A program made the position numbers and the translations under genes. The notes beneath the pieces are model-generated. The model did not search any database. It saw only the letters and a program-made list of their open reading frames with translations, and was not told where the DNA came from. A stretch of 41,874 nucleotides of DNA from a virus. Of this stretch, positions 5,804-13,611 are shown in pieces; position 1 is the stretch's first letter; each line of letters opens with the position of its first letter. The stretch is taken from the IMG/VR virus record IMGVR_UViG_3300046170_000170, positions 1-41,874 of that record; one strand, given 5' to 3'.

Positions 5804-6150
5804 TATGCCAAGTCTCCCATCAATGCCGAAAACACACCAGCCGCATCTGTGAATGAGCCTTGGTCATTGCTTGTGACTGTTTGGTAAGCTGATGTTGAAA
5901 CAACTATTGTTGTTGTGGCCGTGGTGCTGGAGAGGCCGTTGACATTGCAGCTCGCAATCGGTGTCATCTGGCCTGTTGAACTTAATGCGTTGCTTAGATT
6001 TACAGTGTACTTGCCAGAACCGTTATCTGCGGCTGAACTGCAATTAAAGCTAGAATTAAAGCTAGTGCCAGAACCTGCGTAACTAGCACGAGCCTTCGCA
6101 CTGCCACTCATCACATGATTCACTGCTGCGGGTGCTAATGTGTTAGACAT
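5803..6150 (-). CDS. Fibre-associated beta-structured protein, 115 aa
   Basis: The protein is rich in Ser, Thr, Asn and Gly with short hydrophobic strands, typical of phage tail or fibre tips. It resembles the C-terminal domain of the collagen-like protein at 7245-8072. Both have GSAK-x-x-x-SY-x-G(S/T)GT, a D-x-G-(S/T)G-x-Y strand, and end in GDLA. It is therefore probably a stand-alone copy of that fibre domain. It overlaps the end of the S74 fibre gene by 8 bases. Confidence 0.65.
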   Translation of the reverse strand: MSNTLAPAAVNHVMSGSAKARASYAGSGTSFNSSFNCSSAADNGSGKYTVNLSNALSSTGQMTPIASCNVNGLSSTTATTTIVVSTSAYQTVTSNDQGSFTDAAGVFSALMGDLA

Positions 6151-7245
6151 TACCAGCCTCCATCTCAGCTAGTCGCTGTTCTAGTTGTTCGATTTTCCTG
6201 TGAGCATCTTGCAGTGCCGACACCAGAATTGGTGTGATGCGTCCGTAGTCCATAGACATCATGTCATCATCAGCAGTGGACACAGCCTCTGGCATGACAT
6301 CAGCCATTTCTTGAGCGATGAAGCCCATAGACCGTGGGCCGTCAGGGTCAGCTTCCAGTTGTAGCTAACAGGGTTCATCTGCATCAGCTTGTCGGTTGCT
6401 TGCAGTGGTTCGATGTCTTGCTTGAGGCGTATGTCTGAGGTGGTGTTGTAGGTTGCCCCAGATGACGTTACCGATACACTTCCGACACCATTTCCTTGAC
6501 GCCTGAAAGAAACAACAACACCATCATTTGTACTCCGATTTGCGTACATTGCAGTGCCGGCACTACACGAACTAAATATGTCACCATTTGCTCTGATTGA
6601 ATGACCTACGGTATTATTGCTGAAACCCGGAACGCTTTGTGACGATTGACCAACCAGCAGGTTGTTGCTGTTGTCAACGTGCAGCGCACTAACGTCATCT
6701 GTCACGTTATAGATACTAAGCCCTGAGTTAGCCACGCCCGGATTTGCAGGGGTGATTTCCCAAACTTTACTGTTGGCTGTATTTTCCAAACGCACAGAGG
6801 CTGAATCGTTCCCAGCATAAAGGTGCATTAGTTTGCTTGGTGACGCAGTGCCGATGCCTACATTGCTTGAGAAGGTTACATCACCAGTAAAAGTGCCACC
6901 ACCGAATGGATTGCCCGTTGGGCCAGTCGGACCCGTAGGGCCAGTCGGTCCTGTAGAGCCGGTAGGTCCGGTTGGTCCTGCAACCGTGCTGTCTGCGCCT
7001 GTCGGTCCTGTGGGTCCTGTCGGACCAGTAGGTCCTGTTGGGCCGGTTCCACCATCGTTTCCGTCTGCACCAGCAGGTCCGGTGGGTCCTGTGGGTCCAG
7101 TCGGGCCAGTAGGTCCTGCGACTGTACTGTCAGCACCAGCTGGGCCAGTTGCACCAGTTGGTCCTTGTGATCCGGTTGGTCCTGTGGGTCCTGTTGGGCC
7201 AGTTGGTCCGACGATCTTGAATTGAGGTCCTATGTAGCTAGTCAT
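6143..7245 (-). pseudogene. Collagen-like tail fibre with S74 intramolecular chaperone, frame broken
   Basis: The ATG at 7245 overlaps the upstream stop (TAATG). After [13 protein letters not shown] come about 30 Gly-X-Y triplets (mostly GPT), then a beta-rich region ([17 protein letters not shown]). An S74-type chaperone domain follows, with [12 protein letters not shown] and MNPVSYNWK. Near 6350 the frame breaks; one base appears to be missing. The other frame continues [20 protein letters not shown], then the terminal coiled coil HRKIEQLEQRLAEME. The repaired protein would have 367 residues. S74 domains trimerise fibres and then cut themselves off. It may be functional if the break is a sequence error. 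Confidence 0.85.
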
Positions 7246-8072
7246 TATGCCAAGTCTCCGTGCAATGTCAGATAGACATCCGCCATGTCCCGTGCGCCAC
7301 CATCGTCGTGCATACAATCAGTGTTACAACTTGTCGTTGCTCTGCTTACAACCCCAGCGATATCACATTGCGAGTCATTGAAATTAGCGGAAGTTGTTAC
7401 GCTGTAGCCTGCATTTTGGGTGCTGTTGATAAAGCTGGTGCGATAATGACCCGTGCCAAGATCGGCTAATGCTGAGACATTGTAGCTGTCATTTGTGCTT
7501 ACAGTTCCTGTGCCAACATAGCTGTGCCAAACCTTCGCTGATCCCTGCCTTACATTCACACGGTGGCTGTTTGAGCCTTCGGAGTAGAGAACCAGATTGC
7601 CGTTGATGTTTCCTGCTGTCGGTCCTGATGGACCAGTCGGCCCTGTCGGACCCGTGGGTCCTGTTGGACCTGTTCCACCGTTGTTTCCAGCAGGGCCTTG
7701 TGGGCCAGTTGGTCCGGTTGGTCCTGTGCCGCCATCGTTTCCATCAGCACCGGCTGGTCCTGTTGGTCCTGCGGGTCCTTGTGGTCCGGTTGGTCCTGTT
7801 GGGCCAGCAACGGTACTGTCAGCACCAGTCGGGCCGGTAGGCCCTGTCGGTCCGGTGGGTCCTGTAGGGCCAGTCGCACCGTCGTTTCCATCAGCACCGG
7901 CTGGTCCTGTTGGTCCGGTGGGACCTGCGGCTCCAGTTGGCCCTGTCGGTCCAGCAACGGTGCTGTCCGCACCAGCCGCTCCTGTAGGGCCTGTTGGCCC
8001 AGTCGGTCCTGTAGGTCCGGTTGGTCCGGTTGGTCCTACGGTATCGACGTCAACTCCGATGTAAGTTCCCAT
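7245..8072 (-). CDS. Collagen-like tail fibre protein, 275 aa
   Basis: A 13-residue leader ([13 protein letters not shown]) is followed by a long Gly-X-Y region (about 13-150). It is mainly GPT with spaced inserts ([19 protein letters not shown]), which should form a collagen-type triple helix. The C-terminal about 110 residues are beta-rich and include [18 protein letters not shown] and end [11 protein letters not shown]; this end resembles the 115-aa protein at 5803-6150. Likely a trimeric virion fibre with a globular tip. The start lies 1 base after the upstream stop. Confidence 0.8.
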   Translation of the reverse strand: MGTYIGVDVDTVGPTGPTGPTGPTGPTGPTGAAGADSTVAGPTGPTGAAGPTGPTGPAGADGNDGATGPTGPTGPTGPTGPTGADSTVAGPTGPTGPQGPAGPTGPAGADGNDGGTGPTGPTGPQGPAGNNGGTGPTGPTGPTGPTGPSGPTAGNINGNLVLYSEGSNSHRVNVRQGSAKVWHSYVGTGTVSTNDSYNVSALADLGTGHYRTSFINSTQNAGYSVTTSANFNDSQCDIAGVVSRATTSCNTDCMHDDGGARDMADVYLTLHGDLA

Positions 8073-8073
8073 C

Positions 8074-8406
8074 CTATGTAATCTCCAAGATACTCATGAC
8101 CACGTCGCAGCTGCTTGAGGCTGATGATTTGACCTTGATGCTGTGCGTTGGTTCTAGGACGACCTTCTGGTCACCGCCGATCACCACGAGGCTTGAGCCG
8201 ACTGGGATAGGGGCTTCGTCAACGATGAAGGTGTCGTTCGAACCATCATTCAGCGTTACATCGACTGTGATTTGGCTGGAGGTCGTGTTTGCTATGGTCA
8301 AACCAATGACCGTCGTCTCTGTTGATGAGGGTACTGTGTAGCTGCCAATGGCAGTCAGGGCAGTACCAATCCCCCTGCTCGTCTTATTCTTAAATGCGTT
8401 TGCCAT
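8074..8406 (-). CDS. Virion/tail-associated beta-sandwich protein, 110 aa
   Basis: The sequence [15 protein letters not shown] is followed by alternating strands ([20 protein letters not shown], then [19 protein letters not shown]). This is a small conserved phage structural protein seen near tail fibres in marine phages. There are no membrane segments and cysteine is rare. It sits between two collagen-like fibre genes, so it may be a fibre collar or connector. Function not proven. Confidence 0.7.
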   Translation of the reverse strand: MANAFKNKTSRGIGTALTAIGSYTVPSSTETTVIGLTIANTTSSQITVDVTLNDGSNDTFIVDEAPIPVGSSLVVIGGDQKVVLEPTHSIKVKSSASSSCDVVMSILEIT

Positions 8407-8413
8407 TGTGTGG

Positions 8414-9723
<1,310 letters not shown>

Positions 9724-9726
9724 GAT

Positions 9727-9903
9727 CTATGCCCTGCTCTTTCGTTTTTTCTTCGGTTTCGCCGTCTTTGCAGACGCGCGAAACGCAGCGGCTGTTGGCG
9801 CACCCTTTGTTCCTGGCTTACGCATTTTCTCACCCGAACCAGCCGCGATCCTCTTCTTCTTGGCGTGGATATTGGCGTAGAGGCCACGTTTTGGTTTCCT
9901 CAT
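9727..9903 (-). CDS. Small basic protein, 58 aa
   Basis: The ATG at 9903 overlaps the upstream TGA. The protein reads MRKPKRGLYANIHAKKKRIA, then AAGSGEKMRKPGTKGAPTAA and a Lys/Arg-rich tail. A protein with the 'I-x-AGSGE-x-MRKPG' motif is found in the head gene cluster of many marine phages. Its very high positive charge suggests nucleic acid or acidic capsid contacts. Function unknown. Confidence 0.75.
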   Translation of the reverse strand: MRKPKRGLYANIHAKKKRIAAGSGEKMRKPGTKGAPTAAAFRASAKTAKPKKKRKSRA

Positions 9904-10007
9904 GATTTGCGTCCCTTCTTGCGGGTCATCGCCTTTTTCTTAGCGGCGGCAGCTTTCTTCTTTCCGGCTTTCGTGTAGGGGTACTTTTTGCCCATGACGT
10001 ATGGCAT
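9900..10007 (-). CDS. Small basic protein, 35 aa
   Basis: The ATG at 10007 starts MPYVMGKKYPYTKAGKKKAA and ends in MTRKKGRKS. The KK(F/Y)PYTKAGKK motif recurs in small head-cluster proteins of marine phages. It lies 1 base after the preceding stop at 10009 and overlaps the next gene by 4 bases, so translation is probably coupled. Lysine makes up close to half of the chain; a DNA- or capsid-binding role is possible. Confidence 0.7.
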   Translation of the reverse strand: MPYVMGKKYPYTKAGKKKAAAAKKKAMTRKKGRKS

Positions 10008-10008
10008 T

Positions 10009-10251
10009 TCATTTGCTCCTGCGTGATTTCGAACCGCTGCATTTCCATTTCTTGCGAGACAGACGCAGAGGTGAGTTGGGGTCTTTTGCGGCTTTGGGGT
10101 GTTTCTTCATTTGACCGGCTGATCTGGCGCAGTAACTGTCGCCACGCTTGGTGCTGGGTGCGATGCTGTAACCCTTGGCGCCGTAGCGCACAGTTTTGGT
10201 CCGACCTGAGGCGGTCTTGACCTTCTTGCTGAACTTTTTGCCGGTAGCCAT
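10009..10251 (-). CDS. Conserved basic head-cluster protein, 80 aa
   Basis: The protein opens MATGKKFSKKVKTASGRTKT and carries RYGAKGYSIAPSTKRGDSYC, then SAGQMKKHPKAAKDPNSPLR and RKKWKCSGSKSRRSK. Two cysteines and a 'DPNSP-(L)-R-L-SR-x-KW-x-C' motif are typical of a small protein family found with capsid genes of marine and tailed phages. Very basic overall. It overlaps its upstream neighbour by 1 base. Confidence 0.75.
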   Translation of the reverse strand: MATGKKFSKKVKTASGRTKTVRYGAKGYSIAPSTKRGDSYCARSAGQMKKHPKAAKDPNSPLRLSRKKWKCSGSKSRRSK

Positions 10252-10559
10252 CAGACTTGTTTCTCCGTGGTAAGGAAGGCATCGAGGTTTTCGGCCTTGA
10301 GCCTTTTGACGATTTCTGCTGCGGAGTGTTCGCCATCCATGATGTTGAACCCCTCACGCATCCACTTCTCGACGATCACAGTCGGAATGGAAGCCACGCG
10401 CATGAAGTCGCCTTCACGGGTTTTCGTGCTTTCGTTTCGCTGTTCTTTGAGGGTGTCGAGGAAGGAAGTCGGAATTTCTTGGGTGTGGTGTCGAAAGACA
10501 CCGTCAGCGTCTGCACCATAGTCGGTACTGACGCCGACAAGGTTGACCTTGTCAGTCAT
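10251..10559 (-). CDS. Conserved head-cluster protein, 102 aa
   Basis: The sequence begins MTDKVNLVGVSTDYGADADG and has a conserved-looking core MRVASIPTVIVEKWMREGFN followed by an acidic helical end (SAAEIVKRLKAENLDAFLTT). Proteins with the 'RVASIP-x-x-(V)-x-E-KW' core lie just after the major capsid gene in related phages and may be head decoration or completion factors. The ATG at 10559 follows AAGGAG. No domain with a known activity is visible. Confidence 0.7.
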   Translation of the reverse strand: MTDKVNLVGVSTDYGADADGVFRHHTQEIPTSFLDTLKEQRNESTKTREGDFMRVASIPTVIVEKWMREGFNIMDGEHSAAEIVKRLKAENLDAFLTTEKQV

Positions 10560-10609
10560 TCATTTCTCCTTGATGGGATTAGATGAAGGATGTGAGGGGC
10601 AGCTTGTAA

Positions 10610-10636
10610 GGAGAGCAAACCAAGCTGTTGCTCCCC
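10610..10636 (-). terminator. Hairpin after the major capsid gene
   Basis: The minus strand forms GGGGAGCAA/TTTGCTCTCC-type pairing, about nine pairs with one mismatch around a 9-base loop, 23 bases after the capsid stop. No T-run follows. T7-type phages have a partial terminator at this place; this may be the equivalent or an mRNA-stabilising stem. Confidence 0.4.
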
Positions 10637-10658
10637 CCACTCCTATCAGTTCACGGCC

Positions 10659-12047
10659 TTAGGAAAGGCCGGTCAACATGCCTGATGCTTTTGGATTCAG
10701 GTGCATGAGGCCGTATTCCCCGACCACGAAATGGCGGTCAGAGTCACCGTTCTTGGCCAACAGTGTCCGTGAGAACGGACGCAGTACGGCAGACCGCCAC
10801 ATTGTGGGGTCAAGCAAGAAGGCGTGGGTGGTAAGCTGGTGACGGTTGAGGACAACCTTCAACGTGCCGTATGGGTTCACCATGATGTCAACCACATTGG
10901 TCAGCGTCTTGGTTTCATCGTTGAAGTTTCGTGTCCGTCCTGCTGAACCAGTAAAGCCAGCGACGATTTCTGAATCGGCTGGTTTGATCATCAGGATCGA
11001 AGGGTCACCTCCGGCTGCGTACAGAGCCTGATGGACATCCAGAAGTTTTGCTTCTGTCATCGCATCGGTTGAGTTGGAACCGGCATCAACAGACACACTT
11101 GAGTGGATGAGCTGCGTGGCTGAGTCCATTTCACGTGCTGTGTTTGAGTCGTTGCCGGTTACGGCTGCGTTGTCTTGACCGACATACGCAAATTCCAGAT
11201 CACGCTTGATTTCTTTCAACGCGCGACCAAGTTGGTCATTCATGTTCATTTGAGGTCGTTATGCTCAAATCGCCTTTCGGCTGCTGATGGTTATGCCCAT
11301 CAGATCGGACTATATCATGTCTGCGGGTTGCAGACCCCTGCGCTTCCACTCACTTGAGTGTACTCCTGTCGGATAGTCTCTGAACCTTCCGCTTTCACGG
11401 CTTGGCTGCTGATTGCCCCTTAGGGTTTCCCAGCAATTCACAGGGTTTATACTACGCTACCAAATTCAACGCAGTTTCCTTTGCACGGCCGTATGTTTTT
11501 ATGACATCGGCTGTGGCTGACACCATGACCTAAGTATGTTCGCCTGTTTTCGTTAGCTACAGACCGCCTTTCGGCAGCTCACAGTTTCCTGTGAGAGCAG
11601 ACTATATCATCATCCACTGGGGATGCCGTGCGCTTCGGACCACTTGGCCCTACTCCATTGCTGGATAGTCGTTGCACCTTCCGCTTTCGCGGCTTGGCTC
11701 AGGATTGCCCTCGTCTGTTTCGTTAGGGGTTTCCCTGAGTTCACACGGTTTTCGTCAACGCATTGCTACGCTGCGGCCCTCAAGGTTGAGGCTTTGGTCA
11801 GGATCTGGGTGTTGCCAGTGATCATGGTTGTCGCTGTAAGCGTTGCCATTGATGCGTCTGCACCCTCGATGGCCTTGTTGTCAGCGGCTGCTGCAAGGCT
11901 GTCGGTCTGATATTCGTAGACCCGCGCAGAAACTTTCTGCGGCTTAATCAGTGTGACCATTGGGGTATCGGTTGGCGAAATGTCTGTAATTACGTCAGAC
12001 ACGTCCTCAGCTTTACCCACCTGGTCGTAAGTGGAAAATACGCTCAT
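10659..12047 (-). CDS. Major capsid protein, split by two group I introns
   Basis: The exons are 12047-11789, 11528-11469 and 11236-10659. Joined, they encode 298 residues of the SU10/P22-like HK97-fold capsid family. Exon 1 gives MSVFSTYDQVGKAEDVSDVI, YEYQTDSL and NTQILTKA. The 60-nt exon 2 gives F-MVSATADVIKTYGRAKETA. Exon 3 continues Y-QLGRALKEIKRDLEF, KLLDVHQALYAAGGDPS and the end MHLNPKASGMLTGLS. Both junctions split a codon after its first base, and the joins restore the family pattern 'TK-x-F-x-VS-x-T-x-x-V' and 'A-Y-Q-L-x(4)-KE-I-KRD'. Unspliced mRNA stops seven codons into intron 1. About 400 copies of a capsid protein are normally needed, so splicing must be efficient. Confidence 0.9.
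11237..11468 (-). ncRNA. Group I intron 2 in the capsid gene, 232 nt
   Basis: All four conserved core elements are visible on the minus strand. P is AATTGCTGGGAAA (11438-11426), Q is AATCAGCAGCCAAG (11414-11401), R is GTTCAGAGACTATCC (11385-11371) and S is GATATAGTCC (11316-11307). P7 pairs GACTAT with ATAGTC and P4 pairs GCTG with CAGC. P1 is 7 bp: exon ACTGCGT with the internal guide GCGTAGT (11457-11451), with the expected U-G pair at the splice site. The last intron base is G. There is no open reading frame for a homing endonuclease. The splice sites are chosen by P1 and by restored protein similarity. Confidence 0.92.
11469..11528 (-). other. 60-nt mini-exon of the capsid gene
   Basis: This segment lies between the two introns and encodes the second part of a split Phe, nineteen residues MVSATADVIKTYGRAKETA, and the first base of a split Tyr. 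Its length is divisible by three, so skipping it would keep the frame. The encoded GRAKETA stretch matches the conserved helix of the capsid family and is missing from both flanking reading frames. Confidence 0.9.
11529..11788 (-). ncRNA. Group I intron 1 in the capsid gene, 260 nt
   Basis: Core elements are P (ACTCAGGGAAAC, from 11740), Q (AATCCTGAGCCAAGC, 11706-11692), R (GGTGCAACGACTATCC, 11678-11663) and S (GATATAGTC, 11608-11600). P7 pairs GACTAT (11670-11665) with ATAGTC (11605-11600). P4 pairs CTCAGG with CCTGAG. P1 is shorter: exon GCCT with guide GGGC (11779-11776) and a terminal U-G. It shares long near-identical blocks with intron 2, including AGCCAAGCCG, GAAAGCGGAAGGT, GACTATCC and GCCGAAAGGCG. 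No endonuclease frame. The 3' end is the G at 11529. The 5' boundary is less certain than for intron 2. Confidence 0.9.
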
Positions 12048-12079
12048 GGGATTTATTCCTCTCTATTAGCGTTGGGTTT

Positions 12080-13105
12080 CTATGCTTCCCAGCGTGAAAG
12101 GAGGACATCCGCAATATCGTCCAAGTCTTTGGAGGCTCGCATCTTCTCACGCGCTTTGGCGTTCGCTGCTTGCTTCCTGACAACCTCGTTCGGCGGCGCT
12201 TTCTTCGAACGCAGCACTTTCTTCTTGGCTGTCTGTTTTTTCTTCACGGTTGCTACTTTGCGACCCTCGTCGAACAAACGTGCCTTGTTGAGTATCTGTA
12301 TCACTACAGGGTCAACGTACTGGTTCACCTGTTCTTCGGGTAATCCTTGTGAAATGGCATACGACCTGATGTCGCTGTACATCTCATTGGACCACTCAGG
12401 GATCTGTTCGTTGAGAACCTTCACACATTCCTTGGCAGCTTCTTTCATGGCTGTCTGTTGCTGTGCTTGGAGTTCCCCGAAATAGCTATCAGCTTCTTCG
12501 GTCAGGAATTGCACGTCCTTGTAGGCTTCCGCAGCTTCTTTGCGTAGTTGAGCAAAATCTTCCGCAGACATCGACTTGGATGCAACGAGCATATCAACGT
12601 CTTGATACGGCTTGTATCGTTCCTGAGCTTGTTGAAGCAATCGATCAAAAACCACTTGGTTCTTTTGAATTGCGTTGTCAGCTTCCTTGCGCTGTTTGGC
12701 GACTTCTTGAGACTTGCGTGTGAGGCTCTTCTCAACCCCGAACAATCTCTTGAGACTTTTGATAGATGCCCGATGCGTTTCGCCATCGACGAGAATTTCG
12801 ACTTCAGTGTCATCATCCACAACTGGATCGTCATCTTCACTTTCGTCCTCGTCCTCATCACTTTCAGCTTCTTCGCTTTCTTCGGGGTCTTCATCTGCCT
12901 CTTCAAGTTCATCTGGGTCTAGTTCCTCTTCGCCCTCGTCATCGACAGTCTCTTCTTCGATTTCTGAGGTTGCCTCTTCGCTGTCGTCTTCTGATGGCTG
13001 AGTTTCCTCAGCGTCTTCCCAACGCGCCAAGATGGCGTCTTCCACGTTGCTCATGTCGAGAATACGTGGCTCTGTGGTTGAGGTTTCGTTCTGCACGTTG
13101 TTCAT
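12080..13105 (-). CDS. Scaffolding protein, 341 aa
   Basis: The chain is extremely acidic in its first third (about residues 28-95, long Glu/Asp runs such as EEETVDDEGEEELDPDELEE). Helical, Gln- and Lys-rich segments follow, and the C-terminus is strongly basic (VKKKQTAKKKVLRSKKAP and later) before DDIADVLLSRWEA. An acidic rod with a basic capsid-binding tail, immediately upstream of the capsid gene, is the hallmark of phage scaffolds. ATG at 13105 (MNNVQNETS) is chosen since it follows the previous stop by 4 bases; a longer reading overlaps that gene. The WED/RWE segment (ILARWEDAEE) recurs at the end as LLSRWEA. Confidence 0.85.
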   Translation of the reverse strand: MNNVQNETSTTEPRILDMSNVEDAILARWEDAEETQPSEDDSEEATSEIEEETVDDEGEEELDPDELEEADEDPEESEEAESDEDEDESEDDDPVVDDDTEVEILVDGETHRASIKSLKRLFGVEKSLTRKSQEVAKQRKEADNAIQKNQVVFDRLLQQAQERYKPYQDVDMLVASKSMSAEDFAQLRKEAAEAYKDVQFLTEEADSYFGELQAQQQTAMKEAAKECVKVLNEQIPEWSNEMYSDIRSYAISQGLPEEQVNQYVDPVVIQILNKARLFDEGRKVATVKKKQTAKKKVLRSKKAPPNEVVRKQAANAKAREKMRASKDLDDIADVLLSRWEA

Positions 13106-13109
13106 GGTG

Positions 13110-13385
13110 CTATTCTTCTTCCTCTTGATTGTTGTCATCATCGGCCTTGGTGACGATTTCGTCTTTGATTGCGACCCGCTGCTGTAGGGTGCTGACGATG
13201 TCAATCAGGGCACGGTAGTGGTGGTAGGCCATCTCGCGTTTGTCCCAATCTTCCGGTTTCGTGTTGCCGAAAGTCTGGAACTGGGCGTCTACCAGTGAAT
13301 TGATCGTGTTCGTGAAGGCTTCGCTGCTGAGTAGTTGTTCAGCGTCGTCGCCCATTTGCACGAGTTTGTCTTCTTGTTCTTCCAT
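13110..13385 (-). CDS. Small acidic head-cluster protein, 91 aa
   Basis: The ATG at 13385 follows AAGGAGAGCAA. The protein is acidic and helical, with a central KPEDWDKREMAYHHYRALID and a poly-Glu tail (DDDNNQEEEE). Small proteins between portal and scaffold with the 'W-x-x-RE-x-A-Y-x-x-YRAL' pattern are common in this type of head module. It probably takes part in head assembly. Function unknown. Confidence 0.75.
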   Translation of the reverse strand: MEEQEDKLVQMGDDAEQLLSSEAFTNTINSLVDAQFQTFGNTKPEDWDKREMAYHHYRALIDIVSTLQQRVAIKDEIVTKADDDNNQEEEE

Positions 13386-13439
13386 TTGCTCTCCTTAGAG
13401 TAAAATTTTCCATGTTTTACATGGTGTTATGACCCGCAT

Positions 13440-13456
13440 TTGAATCATTGATTCAA
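13440..13456. promoter_or_regulatory. Perfect 8-bp inverted repeat upstream of scaffold unit
   Basis: TTGAATCATTGATTCAA is a perfect palindrome around one central base, 55 bases upstream of the 91-aa gene. Its half-site is shared with the inverted repeat at 13512-13527. An operator or other protein-binding site is possible. Confidence 0.4.
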
Positions 13457-13511
13457 TTGGTTGAGGTTCCGTGATTTGGCACGGGAATTGCGAGTCAGTT
13501 CAGTGAGTTAC

Positions 13512-13527
13512 GATTCACACTTGAATC
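13512..13527. promoter_or_regulatory. Second GATTCA inverted repeat
   Basis: GATTCA and TGAATC are separated by four bases. The half-site equals that of the palindrome at 13440-13456, in opposite orientation. The two lie 72 bases apart, start to start. Confidence 0.35.
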
Positions 13528-13582
13528 ATACTCTTACGCATGGAAATGGGGGTTTCAGCCGCCCCCGTCTCTCCCTTGAAGG

Positions 13583-13610
13583 GGCCGCTTCGCAAGGCGG
13601 CCTCTTTTTT
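13583..13610 (+). terminator. Plus-strand terminator-like hairpin after the portal gene
   Basis: GGCCGC pairs with GCGGCC around an 8-base loop, followed by TCTTTTTT on the plus strand. On the minus strand, the direction of all nearby genes, the same stem has no T-run. It therefore looks like a terminator facing against the operon, one base from the portal stop codon. Confidence 0.55.
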
Positions 13611-13611
13611 G

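Noticed and set aside
6300-6370. Programmed -1 frameshift in the S74 fibre gene
   Set aside because: No X-XXY-YYZ slippery site or clear downstream pseudoknot is visible at the break, and four other genes show similar single-base breaks of the opposite sign.
11237-11788. Homing endonuclease within the introns
   Set aside because: The introns are 232 and 260 nt and have no open frame long enough for a LAGLIDADG, GIY-YIG or HNH enzyme.
11623-11910. Plus-strand 95-codon frame across intron 1
   Set aside because: It covers intron core and exon on the opposite strand, has no ribosome site and no family-like motif.
10659-12047. Two separate short capsid-related genes instead of one split gene
   Set aside because: Neither piece alone contains the conserved middle segment, which lies in a 60-nt island between two intron cores, and both junctions restore split codons.
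12714-13128. Plus-strand Ser-rich frames opposite the scaffold gene
   Set aside because: They are the complement of Glu/Asp codon runs in the scaffold and show no independent signal.
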